Assembly: GCF_042847215.1 (NCBI RefSeq)
Contig: NZ_AP031500.1
Span: 1,798,001-1,862,000, forward strand
Reading direction: 5' to 3'
From: Gilvimarinus japonicus
GTDB taxonomy: Bacteria > Pseudomonadota > Gammaproteobacteria > Pseudomonadales > Cellvibrionaceae
Length of the DNA stretch: 64,000 nucleotides
Positions 35,361-43,487 of the stretch are shown piece by piece. Both the position numbers and the translations under genes were made by a program. How positions within the stretch are numbered: position 1 is the stretch's first letter; the number at the start of each line of letters is the position of its first letter. The notes beneath the pieces were generated by a model. It did no database searches. It saw only the letters and a list, made by a program, of their open reading frames with translations, and was not told the origin of the DNA.

Positions 35361-35756
35361 ATGCCAGAGCAAAAGCCCTATGCCGAGGTCACCGAATCCG
35401 ACATTCGCCAGGTCTACAACCACATGCCCGCCATTAACCAAGTAATGAGCTGGGAGCAAGCCAAAGCCGACCCCGCCATGTCCATTTTGATGCGTCGCCA
35501 AGCCGCCGCCGGTTGTATTGATGAACCCGCACCCGACCAACCACCGCGCCGGCAAGTGCCCGTGCCCACATGGGGCCGGTGCTACCTCTTTGAGTCAGAC
35601 GTTCAAAAAGTTTACTCCGCCTTGCGCAACGCCTATGCCGCGCTTACCGCTGGCGAAAACCACCGTAGTAGCACCAACACCTGCTACCAGCTAGAGCGAG
35701 CCATGGCCCACCTAGCCGCCAACACCAAACCCGCCAACACCAAGCGGGCTAAATAA
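35361..35756 (+). CDS. Unknown prophage early protein
   Basis: The 131-residue reading from ATG 35361 (MPEQKPYAEVTESDIRQVYN) follows GTGAGG at good spacing. It is hydrophilic, with proline-rich and lysine-rich ends, and has no recognised domain. The same frame is open upstream to ATG 34908, which would give 282 residues, but the extra part translates the structured repeat element and has abnormal composition. I therefore prefer the short form. Confidence 0.55.
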   Translation: MPEQKPYAEVTESDIRQVYNHMPAINQVMSWEQAKADPAMSILMRRQAAAGCIDEPAPDQPPRRQVPVPTWGRCYLFESDVQKVYSALRNAYAALTAGENHRSSTNTCYQLERAMAHLAANTKPANTKRAK

Positions 35757-35782
35757 CCAACACCTGTGTGGGAGCACAAACC

Positions 35783-36769
35783 ATGACCAACACCATTTAC
35801 AAAAGCACCTGGTTAGCCGCCGCGCTGCTAACCGTACTTTGCCTGGCACTGCCCAGTTACCAGTGGGCCACACTATCGGCCGTGCCCTTGGTGCAACTGT
35901 TGGCCGGTGCATCGGCGTTAGCGCTTAGCATCTGCAAAATAACCTTTTACCCAATCGCCGTAGACAACTGGCGCAGCCAACGGCCGGTGCTTGCCATCGT
36001 CTTTTTTGCCACCGCCAGCATTGCGTTATTTTTTAGCGTAAGCGCCACTAAAAACCTGATTCAAGACAGCGCCATAACAAAACAACACGGCCAAACCGTT
36101 AACAGCTACGCACACCAGCAAGCGGTAAACACCGTTAACAATATAAACAACGCCATCGGCCTGTTAAACGATGCCATGCGCCGCGATATAGAGGCCGGCT
36201 ACCGCGCCCGCGCCATCGAGCAACAAGAAAAGCTTGCCGGATTAATGGCACAGCGCAGCGTAGCCATTGCCGAGGTTAAAAACCTCTCCCAAGCGCGCCC
36301 CAGTGGCACACAATCCACGTTCCTACAAAACCTAAGTCTAGGCACCACTAAAAATTCCATTCAGTTAAGCGGCGCTACAGGCGCGGCCATAGCACTGCAC
36401 CTCGGTTGCGTCTTATCCATACTCGCTCTAAGCCAACGCCGGGCACCACAACCACCACCGCAATCAGAAATTAACACCACCCAGCGTTCACGCGCCGACA
36501 AAAAACGCCGCAAAAAAGAAGAGCAAATAGAGATGTGGGCCGCCGCCCCAAAAACGCCAACGCTTGCCGAGTTAACAATCGATCAGCGCCATCTTTACCA
36601 AGCCATAAAAAACGGCGACCACGGCGCAACCCCAGTACTGCGCAACATCATTAACGACCGGGTTATTAAAGGCGGGCACAAGCGTGTATCGCCCGTATTC
36701 GAGCGGCTAGTACAAGACGGAATTTTAGAGCGTAAAGGCCGAGCCTACATTTTGACCGAGGGACAATAA
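35783..36769 (+). CDS. Membrane protein with C-terminal winged-helix-like domain
   Basis: The 328-residue protein has three N-terminal helices (about 10-24, 30-50, 68-88), a long glutamine-rich coiled stretch (about 95-180), a fourth helix (about 195-215), a basic linker (ADKKRRKKEEQ) and a C-terminal domain (LYQAIKNGDHGATPVLRNII to VFERLVQDGILERKGRAYIL) that reads like a winged helix. It might tether phage DNA or its replication complex to the membrane (inference). ATG 35783 is behind GGGAG; GTG 35768 is in frame. Confidence 0.7.
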   Translation: MTNTIYKSTWLAAALLTVLCLALPSYQWATLSAVPLVQLLAGASALALSICKITFYPIAVDNWRSQRPVLAIVFFATASIALFFSVSATKNLIQDSAITKQHGQTVNSYAHQQAVNTVNNINNAIGLLNDAMRRDIEAGYRARAIEQQEKLAGLMAQRSVAIAEVKNLSQARPSGTQSTFLQNLSLGTTKNSIQLSGATGAAIALHLGCVLSILALSQRRAPQPPPQSEINTTQRSRADKKRRKKEEQIEMWAAAPKTPTLAELTIDQRHLYQAIKNGDHGATPVLRNIINDRVIKGGHKRVSPVFERLVQDGILERKGRAYILTEGQ

Positions 36770-36770
36770 C

Positions 36771-37109
36771 ATGACGTTAAGCAATAAATTTAAAACCGAT
36801 TTTATCGCCAGCAAGCACGGCAACCGTGTAGACATTGACCCGATCATTTGTGATGAAGGCGCTTTGTTTCATCCCATGATCAGCGTCGTTGAATTTACCG
36901 ATAAAGGCACACAAAAGCTGAGCGTAACGGTTAACGGAAATTACAACCTAAACGCCGAAAAAGCCAGAAAAGTAGGCTTGGTACTAGAGGCGGCAGGGCG
37001 CCTCTGTGCCATGGCCGAAGACCACGGCAGTTTGCAGCGCGCTTGGTTTTACTCATTTTGTAAACCACGCCTAGTAGCCGTTAACAACCAATCAACCGCA
37101 CTGCACTAA
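36771..37109 (+). CDS. Unknown prophage early protein
   Basis: The 112-residue protein begins one base after the previous stop, so it belongs to the same operon. It looks like a compact alpha/beta protein without signal peptide or membrane helix. No family recognised. Confidence 0.65.
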   Translation: MTLSNKFKTDFIASKHGNRVDIDPIICDEGALFHPMISVVEFTDKGTQKLSVTVNGNYNLNAEKARKVGLVLEAAGRLCAMAEDHGSLQRAWFYSFCKPRLVAVNNQSTALH

Positions 37110-37118
37110 GGGGGCACC

Positions 37119-37421
37119 ATGGACACACTTAAAAACCCATTGCGCGATTCAGTAGCCCGCCTGCTACAAATCGCCAACAGCGGCACCGGTGCCAGCCAAG
37201 CCGCCGCCAGCGTATTGCTAGCCGCTTACAACATTTACCAATACCGCGTCGATGTAGGCGAGCTGTGTTTGCTGGATGAAGCCGCCTACCAGTGCGCCAA
37301 AAACGTTTTAGATTGGCGCGTTATTTACGGCAACGAGCCGCACCACCTAATCGAAAACGGCGAACAGCGCTTCGAGCAACTGTGCCAAGACTGGCAACAC
37401 CTAAAGCGGGTGCCGTTTTGA
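37119..37421 (+). CDS. Unknown prophage early protein
   Basis: The 100-residue, mainly helical protein starts at ATG 37119 behind AAGGGGG. Its stop overlaps a TTG start of the next gene. No domain recognised. Confidence 0.6.
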   Translation: MDTLKNPLRDSVARLLQIANSGTGASQAAASVLLAAYNIYQYRVDVGELCLLDEAAYQCAKNVLDWRVIYGNEPHHLIENGEQRFEQLCQDWQHLKRVPF

Positions 37422-37756
37422 ATACTCACCACATCACCGTGACTGAAAAAGGCAAACAGTTTTGGGCCGAGTGCAACGGCATAACCGTGACCACCGCCGA
37501 TAGCGCCATGAACGCCGCCCAAACATTAATAGAGGGGTTACGCCCCTCGCTACACAACAGTGCCGCGTTCTTTGTAGTCAACAAAACCGAGCCGCATATG
37601 GCAGAGCAGGGCACCCACACATTTATCGTCTACGAGCTGTGCGGCCGCTGTAAAAAACGTGACTTTCAAGACTCTACCGGTTGCCACATGCCAGCCCAGC
37701 TAAACCAACAAGGCGAGTGGCAGTGCGAGCGATTCAATCAAGGGGTAACGCCATGA
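37418..37756 (+). CDS. Unknown prophage protein with a Cys-rich zinc-binding patch
   Basis: TTG 37418 overlaps the preceding stop (TTGA) and gives 112 residues beginning with MNTHHITVTEKGKQFWAECN. The frame is open further upstream, but those codons read as arginine-rich antisense-like text, so the coupled TTG is chosen. YELCGRCKKRDF followed by TGCHM and QCERF suggests a small zinc site. No family recognised. Confidence 0.6.
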   Translation: MNTHHITVTEKGKQFWAECNGITVTTADSAMNAAQTLIEGLRPSLHNSAAFFVVNKTEPHMAEQGTHTFIVYELCGRCKKRDFQDSTGCHMPAQLNQQGEWQCERFNQGVTP

Positions 37757-37938
37757 GACAACCAAAATCCATTAACCAACTGCAAGCCGAGGTGCGCCAG
37801 CTAACCGCCGGCATCGAGCGCCGCCAAAAACTAATCGACGAACAGCGCCAAGCGCCCTCCAAAAAAGGGCCGGTATTTATCGGCGTTGATCTGGCAAAAA
37901 ATAAAGACACTACCGTAACTAAGAGGTTTTCCCAATGA
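37753..37938 (+). CDS. Short prophage protein ending in an RNase H-like strand
   Basis: ATG 37753 overlaps the preceding stop (ATGA). The 61-residue product has a coiled N-terminal half (INQLQAEVRQLTAGIERRQK) and ends VFIGVDLAKNKDTTVTKRF, which resembles the first strand of RNase H-like nucleases and transposases. It then stops, so no active nuclease can form from this piece alone. Confidence 0.55.
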   Translation: MRQPKSINQLQAEVRQLTAGIERRQKLIDEQRQAPSKKGPVFIGVDLAKNKDTTVTKRFSQ

Positions 37939-38216
37939 GCTGTAACTGTTTATCCACTGTTTTAAAAGAAGCCAAGCAACGCGCAACACAATACCTGGTA
38001 AACCCCGCGCCGGCCTCAGTGTCGGCAAGTTGGGTAAACGCTTTTAACACACTGCAAAAAAGCAATGCGAGTGATTTATTAATTGGCTTGCCGGTAAAGC
38101 TGGATTGCACGTTTGCGGAAGGTTCTAGCAGTAGCTTTACCCACCAAGTGTTTATGAGTTTTTGCCCGTTTTGCGGCGATTCGCTGGATAGCGGGGGTAT
38201 GCAAGATGCCGGGTAA
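37935..38216 (+). CDS. Unknown prophage early protein with Cys pairs
   Basis: The start overlaps the previous stop (ATGA). The 93-residue protein has C-N-C at its N-terminus and FCPFCGDSLD near its C-terminus, a rubredoxin-like knuckle that suggests zinc binding. Function unknown. Confidence 0.6.
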   Translation: MSCNCLSTVLKEAKQRATQYLVNPAPASVSASWVNAFNTLQKSNASDLLIGLPVKLDCTFAEGSSSSFTHQVFMSFCPFCGDSLDSGGMQDAG

Positions 38217-38487
38217 CGTACAACCACGACAACCAATCAGCGCTCCGGCCATGACCGTGCGCGCCCCTTGCGCCCTCGGTGCGGTAGATGCAGAGAATTT
38301 GGTAAGGCACCTCAAGAGTCAGGCCAATGAACTATGGAAAGATTCCTGCACCAAATCAATGTTAGCTTTACAAGGTGATAAAACGCATCGTTTAAGATTG
38401 AGCCAGGCTGCTGAGCAGTTGATGCGCTGGGCCGATGCCATCGAGCAGGACTATATTATTCACCCCTTATTAATTATTAGGGGGTGA
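38206..38487 (+). CDS. Unknown prophage early protein
   Basis: The 93-residue protein starts 11 bases inside the preceding gene. The N-terminal 30 residues are low-complexity; the rest is helical (AENLVRHLKSQANELW; LSQAAEQLMRWADAIEQ). It is the last gene of the rightward early run and converges on the next minus-strand gene 16 bases away. Confidence 0.55.
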   Translation: MPGNVQPRQPISAPAMTVRAPCALGAVDAENLVRHLKSQANELWKDSCTKSMLALQGDKTHRLRLSQAAEQLMRWADAIEQDYIIHPLLIIRG

Positions 38488-38502
38488 TGACGCGCTAGGG
38501 TG

Positions 38503-39225
38503 TCAATGAATAGGGGGGATATCAATTGTATTTTGCGTCTGCATTATCAGTTCTATCCTGTCTCTATAGTGGTCAATAAATTCTTGCATTGTAGAGAACT
38601 GTTTTACGGCGATTTCGGCAGATAGGTTGGTGTGTGAATGTATACGCTCTCGGAGTTGAGTGATCATTTTATCGAAACGTTTTTGGAGGTCTTTTTCGGA
38701 TATATATACGGCCCCTTCCGAGGAATCAATTGTGCCAACGAACCCAGCGGTGGTTTTTACTTTTGATGCGTGGAGGCTTTCAGATAAATCCCTTTTTTGT
38801 ACTTTATAGGAGTCTAATTGTTGGTTTATAACGGTCAAAATGGTCTGCTTATAAGAGTTTATTCGCTGGAATTCAGAATCGCTTTCTGCTTGTTTTAATT
38901 GCTTTTCCTGTATTCGATGCAAGGCTAAAAACTCACGCTGCTGCGTAACAATAATTTGCCACTGAAGAAACACCGTGATACCCAATATCGGGATGGTACA
39001 AAAGGCGATGAGCGGCGAGAATATGCCGCCGATATAGGAGCCGAATGCAGACCAGTATTTAGGATCAGTTGACGGCTCCCCGTTAAAGGTGGTCTGGTAA
39101 TACGAAATTGCCACCCACACGGCTCCAAGGATGATCAGAATAAGCACGATAAAGAAGATGACCCCGATTAGGACGTATTTGCCGTTTCTTGGTGGGGGCG
39201 GTGTAGTATTTTCAGTGGGTGGCAT
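38503..39225 (-). CDS. Two-helix membrane protein resembling putative phage abortive-infection (AbiC-like) family
   Basis: The 240-residue protein has a proline-rich start, two membrane helices (about 17-42 and 67-88) and a long helical cytoplasmic part (VTQQREFLALHRIQEKQLKQ and onward). FGSYIGGIFSPLIAF between the helices, followed by a coiled segment, resembles the putative AbiC-type phage-abortive-infection proteins. It is a single gene against the direction of its neighbours, typical of a prophage moron. Proposed role: superinfection exclusion or abortive infection (inference). Confidence 0.6.
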   Translation of the reverse strand: MPPTENTTPPPPRNGKYVLIGVIFFIVLILIILGAVWVAISYYQTTFNGEPSTDPKYWSAFGSYIGGIFSPLIAFCTIPILGITVFLQWQIIVTQQREFLALHRIQEKQLKQAESDSEFQRINSYKQTILTVINQQLDSYKVQKRDLSESLHASKVKTTAGFVGTIDSSEGAVYISEKDLQKRFDKMITQLRERIHSHTNLSAEIAVKQFSTMQEFIDHYRDRIELIMQTQNTIDIPPIH

Positions 39226-39337
39226 AGATCATCCCTGCTTTTCGTTCGTATTTGGAGCGATAACCTAGCCCGAGCCGACATCACGGTCAAGCGCTAGAGC
39301 TACGCGCCAATCCATTCATACATCATTCAGTTTCAGG

Positions 39338-39352
39338 GTGTAATAATTACCC
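39338..39352 (+). promoter_or_regulatory. Operator-like site 3
   Basis: GTGTAATAATTACCC, the third copy of the dispersed dyad, lies at the head of the Ash-type leader. Confidence 0.55.
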
Positions 39353-39402
39353 TAACGCAAGCCGATTGCCCTCGGTAAGCGTCAGTTGCCACCATTTACC
39401 AC

Positions 39403-39654
39403 TTGACGCTCCCCAAGGGCCACGCTATGGTTATCACGCGCTGGCAAAATCCAGCGCCGGGATTGATCCCCCGGATACCTACATGGGCACACACCGCCCC
39501 GAGCGGTTTTTTTGTGCCTCCGGTTTGCCTACGCGCCTTTTCTGCGCTTGTAATGGCAGGCTGGGCGGGGCCACCTTCGGGTGGGCCGGGTTCATGTAGG
39601 CCGGTAGGATCAACCCCGTTCAGTCTGTCACCAGCGTTTGATCCCGCTTGGTGA
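39403..39654 (+). CDS. Possible Ash-family small reading frame
   Basis: The frame from TTG 39403 reads APSGFFVPPVCLRAFSALVM, then AGWAGPPSGGPGS, which resembles the Ash protein family of phages. The upstream part of that family (ALAKSSAGIDPPDTYMGTH) is in another frame that starts at 39366; the two frames meet at a T7 run (39507-39513) that is also the tail of a terminator. It may be a coding relic, a frameshifted gene, or only a structured RNA. Confidence 0.35.
   Translation: MTLPKGHAMVITRWQNPAPGLIPRIPTWAHTAPSGFFVPPVCLRAFSALVMAGWAGPPSGGPGSCRPVGSTPFSLSPAFDPAW
39486..39518 (+). terminator. Terminator or attenuator in the Ash-type leader
   Basis: CCGC-CCCGA-GCGG (39494-39506) is followed by T7. 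An outer stem GGCACA (39486-39491) with TGTGCC (39513-39518) encloses it. The shape suits transcription attenuation of the downstream gene. Confidence 0.7.
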
Positions 39655-39689
39655 CGGGTTTAACCCGATACCTACGTGAGGTGCCAACC

Positions 39690-40022
39690 ATGGCCAAACC
39701 AGCAACCACCACCCAACACACCAACGATGAAGTTGTACTAACCCCCCAGCAGCTAGCCGCCTACCACAGCGCCGGCCTAACCCTGCAAGATCAAGACGGC
39801 AACTTTATCGGCTCATTCACCGCCGCCGGTTTCAGCAACGATCCAGATCAAAACGCTATGGACGCCCGCGACGAAGCCCAGCAAAGCCTGGCCTTTTTAA
39901 ACGCCTTACTGGGCCAAAACCCCGGCTACCTAGAGCTTGAGGCTCCCGCCGTGATGGGCCTAAGTAATATCCTAGAGGATATTAGCAACCGCCTGGAAGG
40001 TGCCCACACCACTGGCGGATAA
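39690..40022 (+). CDS. Unknown prophage protein downstream of the Ash-type leader
   Basis: The 110-residue acidic protein starts at ATG 39690 (MAKPATTTQHTNDEVVLTPQ) behind GTGAGG. It is rich in Q, N and D and has no membrane helix. By position it corresponds to the Icd-like or regulatory genes found after such leaders, but I see no sequence match and leave it unnamed. Confidence 0.6.
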   Translation: MAKPATTTQHTNDEVVLTPQQLAAYHSAGLTLQDQDGNFIGSFTAAGFSNDPDQNAMDARDEAQQSLAFLNALLGQNPGYLELEAPAVMGLSNILEDISNRLEGAHTTGG

Positions 40023-40126
40023 ATTTACATCGTTAGCAATTGTGTATTAGTATTAGCGGTGCCCAGATAGGGCACCGCATCCCCACCGGCGATGCGGCCA
40101 ATAAATAAACGAAAGGATGCATCACC

Positions 40127-40642
40127 ATGGCGCTAAAACCTTGCAAAGAATGCAAAAACCAAGTCTCTGTTAAGGCCAAGACCTGCCCCCATTGCGGTGT
40201 TAAAAGCCCAGTAAATAGCGCCAAGCATAGCAAGTTAGGCTGTTTGTTTTTTGTTATCGCGAGCAGCTTAGTCCTTACCCTCTGTTACTTTCCAAATACT
40301 GATTCAGTGGCACCCACTGCTACAGGTTCGCTTGTCGTCGCCAAACATTGGAGCGAAGGCGGTACGCTTCACAACACCGGGCCGGCGGCTTGGTCAGTTG
40401 CTATGGAGCGTAATCACTTAGCTACCAGCGCCAATATTCTCATGCGCGCCAATCATGCAGGACTGCTAACCGCCGAACTCAGCGACGAGATAAGCAATAG
40501 TGCCGAGGCATTTAAAACCCGCTCTATAGAGTTAACCGCCGCCATGAATCAAACGTTCAAAGACTCCACCGATGGGACGCCAAATGCGACAGTGACGCAG
40601 CACGCAATGCGGGTTTTAATAGTTAAGGGGTGGGCTAAGTGA
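40127..40642 (+). CDS. Zinc-ribbon membrane protein
   Basis: The 171-residue protein begins with a zinc ribbon (C6, C9, C20, C23 in PCKECKN and TCPHCGV), then a single helix (about 37-57), then an exported domain of about 110 residues rich in A, N and S. Such ribbon-plus-helix proteins are frequent in prophages and have varied or unknown roles. The ribosome site AAAGGA is present. Confidence 0.7.
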   Translation: MALKPCKECKNQVSVKAKTCPHCGVKSPVNSAKHSKLGCLFFVIASSLVLTLCYFPNTDSVAPTATGSLVVAKHWSEGGTLHNTGPAAWSVAMERNHLATSANILMRANHAGLLTAELSDEISNSAEAFKTRSIELTAAMNQTFKDSTDGTPNATVTQHAMRVLIVKGWAK

Positions 40643-40759
40643 TAGAAATTTATTGGATCAGAGTCTCTGAAATAGATTATGTAACTCAGAATCAACGACT
40701 CTGCCCCTATCGATTTTAGCAATTGAACGAAATGTAGAACTACAAAAAAGGAACCACAT

Positions 40760-41698
40760 TTGTTTATTAAAATTATTACCACAGTTTTTTGTACAATCTG
40801 CGTAGCTGCAATTTTTGCATTAATAAAAAGCCGCTGGCTATATATAATTGCTCCGAAGTTGTACCTATATACGCCAATAAGTGATGGCCAGATTGTAACT
40901 TTAACTGTTTATAATGCTGGTTTGTTAGCTGAAGAAGATATAGCAATAACTTTAAGACCTAATTGTAAGTATGAATTAATCGCTACTTCAAAAAGCACTA
41001 TTACGATAAATGGACAAACTATTTCTATTAATAAACTATCTAGACTAGAAACGCTCGAGATAGTGCTGCTGTTTGAGGGCTCTAAATTTGATCACTCTGA
41101 TATAGAAAGTATCGAGTCTAAGTCTAACAAAGGTAAAGTTGTAGAAAAAAAAGAACAGGCATCTGCGCCCTGGCAAAGTATTGTTGGGGTTATAGCGATA
41201 GTATTATTTTTATTTTTTCCATTCATTTTTGGAACCTATGTTGGATCAAAAACAAAAACTTCAGCTGTTGAATACATCACCTATAAATTGGATTTTTTCG
41301 GAACCACTAAAGAGCTGGCAAATTTTAAAGAAAAATTAAAAGAAACGCATGGTTTAGGTGGTCTTAAGGGGGGCATAGAGAAAAAGTACATAAAAATAGG
41401 TGTTTCTGAAATAGTTCGAAGAGGAGACGTTTTAGATGTTTTTATAAAAATTGAGAATAAATATAAAGGCCCGCTCATAGTGGACGGGTACTTAGAGACA
41501 ACTGCGGGTGACGGGCCTTTAGGTTTTAGTGAGCATAGGGTAGATACATTTGGCATGCCCGCCAGGGGAATAGACACCGTAATGCTTAAGGCATATCTTC
41601 CCGAAGCATTGCCCGTCAAACTTATTGATATCAAATTTGTCTTTAAAAATACTGAGGGAGACCAGCTTGGTACAAGTCAAATTTTGGAGTTCAAATAG
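40760..41698 (+). CDS. AT-rich cargo gene, two-helix membrane protein of unknown function
   Basis: TTG 40760 follows AAGGA at 7 bases. The 312-residue protein has a helix at 4-22, a beta-rich domain (about 35-105), a second helix (about 138-162), and a second beta-rich domain. Base composition is clearly more AT-rich than the structural phage genes and the host, suggesting recent acquisition. No family recognised; a membrane-linked exclusion or defence role is possible but unsupported. Confidence 0.65.
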   Translation: MFIKIITTVFCTICVAAIFALIKSRWLYIIAPKLYLYTPISDGQIVTLTVYNAGLLAEEDIAITLRPNCKYELIATSKSTITINGQTISINKLSRLETLEIVLLFEGSKFDHSDIESIESKSNKGKVVEKKEQASAPWQSIVGVIAIVLFLFFPFIFGTYVGSKTKTSAVEYITYKLDFFGTTKELANFKEKLKETHGLGGLKGGIEKKYIKIGVSEIVRRGDVLDVFIKIENKYKGPLIVDGYLETTAGDGPLGFSEHRVDTFGMPARGIDTVMLKAYLPEALPVKLIDIKFVFKNTEGDQLGTSQILEFK

Positions 41699-42003
41699 TG
41701 CTATTCCTAATAAACACGTTACGTGTATTGCGATTTTTTCAGAATAAATTATGGAAAATGTCAATTGATAATGCTTTGAAACCAAATCAGTTTTTTGGTG
41801 TTTTGAGTGCTTAGAAGACTTCATGGGGGGGGCTTCTAAGCGCAATTACTTCTTTTTAATAACGATATAACTGAAAAAATGTCATAATCGATTGAAATTG
41901 ATACGATTTTGACGAAATAATGGATAAGATGTGCCTAGCGTCCATATTGTACAATCGAAATATCACCCTAACACAATGTTAGACTCCAAGGGGAGGAATA
42001 AAC
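41699..42003. other. AT-rich non-coding stretch in the cargo region
   Basis: No gene is seen in these 305 bases. There are three inverted repeats: ACACGT-T-ACGTGT (41714-41726), GCTTAGAAG with CTTCTAAGC (41809-41817, 41833-41841), and CTAACA-CAA-TGTTAG (41968-41982). The last sits 14 bases before a GGGGAGG ribosome site and may be an operator for the next gene. Confidence 0.5.
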
Positions 42004-42273
42004 TTGGGAAGGCAAAAGCTTCAAAAAGGGCAGTACATAAAGCTTCCTGAAAATTTCACTGTCTTTGTTCCTGGCAGAGAAAGTAAATTCACAATGAACC
42101 CAAGTGGTCTCTATATAACTTATGATCACTCTTCTGCGTGGATTCATTATGCGGGTGAACAAGCTGGTGATTCTTACGCTGAATTTGAGATTCCGTCAGA
42201 CACTAAATTCCTTAGAAAGCTCGCTCGTGAGCTCAACAAGTTCGCGAAGAGACTAGATGAGGAGCGATCTTAG
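42004..42273 (+). CDS. Unknown small cargo protein
   Basis: TTG 42004 follows a strong GGGGAGG site. The 89-residue protein has beta strands in the first half (YIKLPENFTVFVPGRE; SGLYITYDHSSAWIHY) and a basic helix at the end. No family recognised. Confidence 0.6.
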   Translation: MGRQKLQKGQYIKLPENFTVFVPGRESKFTMNPSGLYITYDHSSAWIHYAGEQAGDSYAEFEIPSDTKFLRKLARELNKFAKRLDEERS

Positions 42274-42363
42274 AAAATCTAACAAGCCGTGGCAGTTCGC
42301 GCCTATCGGCGTCGAGCTCGCTATACTGTGCCGCTGCACAGTAGTGTTAATTTTTAGGAGCAT

Positions 42364-43128
42364 ATGAAGAAACAAGGGATATCATTGGAAAGCTTACCAT
42401 CTCTAATCGCTGGGCTGAGCGCGGTTATATTGGTTTTTTCGGTAGTGTATGACTACGGCTTTCTTTTATGGCTTGGCGTTTCATTGGCGGAAGCGCCGAC
42501 GACACTATCTGATCACATTCGAAGCTCCCTTGTTTGGGCTCCGGCAATACTTCTAACTATTTTTTTTGTAACTGTAATAGAGCTTTTAAATCGACGCGTC
42601 GAACAAGGAATGACAGAGCAGGAGCTGATTGCTACGTCTCCGGTGCCAAAAGTTACAGCTTGGCTGAGAGGTTCGCCTAAATATTTTGTTTATACGTTAG
42701 CGGCACTTCTTCCAGTTGCCTATCTTATCGACGTAGAATTTCCTCTCCAAGCTTGGATGTTCGGATCTATTATGTGGTGGTTTATCCTACACAATCTCCT
42801 TTTTCACCATCATGCTATTATGGAGCGCACAAACCGACGGTTTTACATCATGTCTCGCTGGATTCCAGCTGTATTGATGTTCGTGGCTTTCTCCGGAGCT
42901 ATAGCAGCAGAGAAAGTGCCAAATGGAAGCATGTATTCTTTCAAAATTGGCGGTGAGGTTAAGCTAAGAATTCTCGCTAGAAGTTACGATAACTATTTCC
43001 TGCTTTGGAATCCTGACGCGAAAGCCATTGAGTTTGTTGCAAGAGCTTCTGTGGAAGTATTCCAGAAGCTGCCTGTAGAAAAATCTAGAAAATCAAGCCA
43101 GCCGACCGCTGAAACGTCGGCTGATTGA
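42364..43128 (+). CDS. Unknown multi-helix membrane cargo protein
   Basis: The 254-residue protein has about five membrane helices (11-31, 50-70, 107-122, 128-146, 168-184) and a C-terminal soluble tail of about 70 residues. ATG 42364 follows TTAGGAG. Composition is more AT-rich than the flanking phage genes. A histidine run (FHHHAIMER) lies at a helix end. No function can be assigned. Confidence 0.65.
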   Translation: MKKQGISLESLPSLIAGLSAVILVFSVVYDYGFLLWLGVSLAEAPTTLSDHIRSSLVWAPAILLTIFFVTVIELLNRRVEQGMTEQELIATSPVPKVTAWLRGSPKYFVYTLAALLPVAYLIDVEFPLQAWMFGSIMWWFILHNLLFHHHAIMERTNRRFYIMSRWIPAVLMFVAFSGAIAAEKVPNGSMYSFKIGGEVKLRILARSYDNYFLLWNPDAKAIEFVARASVEVFQKLPVEKSRKSSQPTAETSAD

Positions 43129-43163
43129 TATGTTAGTTAAAATAATGGTTTCGGCATCATAAT

Positions 43164-43487
43164 ATGAACAAAATTGATCGAGAAATTATCAAAATACTCA
43201 AAGATATCTTTCAGCTAAGGCGGGTTCGCCCATTAAATTCTGATCACAATATGAGATTGTGGCTGATCAGAATGACGTTCGCTGTATCTCTTTTCGGAAT
43301 CATTGGAAGGGTGGTAGTGGGTTTCACTGGTCGCGCAATCCCAGCTGAATATTCCGCAGTGGTAAATACTCCGATTGTAATATTTTTTACCTTATTGTTT
43401 CTTCATATTAATAATGAAGTTGAAGAGAGTAGTGTAATTATATTTGTACTTACTTGGGTGGCTCTCGTGCTTGGCTTGTATGTTTAG
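43164..43487 (+). CDS. Unknown small membrane cargo protein
   Basis: The 107-residue protein has a basic N-terminus (IDREIIKILKDIFQLRRVRP) and three membrane helices. It lies 35 bases after the preceding membrane gene and probably belongs with it. After it, bases 43488-43686 show no supportable gene. Confidence 0.6.
   Translation: MNKIDREIIKILKDIFQLRRVRPLNSDHNMRLWLIRMTFAVSLFGIIGRVVVGFTGRAIPAEYSAVVNTPIVIFFTLLFLHINNEVEESSVIIFVLTWVALVLGLYV

Larger units (their letters stand above)
39226..39689 (+). promoter_or_regulatory. Ash/P4-type leader region
   Basis: This 464-bp stretch upstream of the gene at 39690 has the layout of the long leader that precedes Ash/Icd-like genes in P4-type satellites and many prophages: an operator-like site (39338-39352), short stems such as GCGCTGGCAAAATCCAGCGC (39438-39457), a terminator hairpin (39486-39518), and GTAATGGCAGG followed by a GGGCGGGGCCACC stem. 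In P4 the comparable leader yields the CI immunity RNA. A similar antisense-style RNA is possible here. Confidence 0.5.

Noticed and set aside
34908..35756. A single 282-residue protein starting at ATG 34908 behind a perfect AGGAGG
   Set aside because: Its first 150 residues translate the inverted repeats and CCGAAC motifs and have abnormal, low-complexity composition. I kept the start at 35361 but note that the good ribosome site is unexplained.
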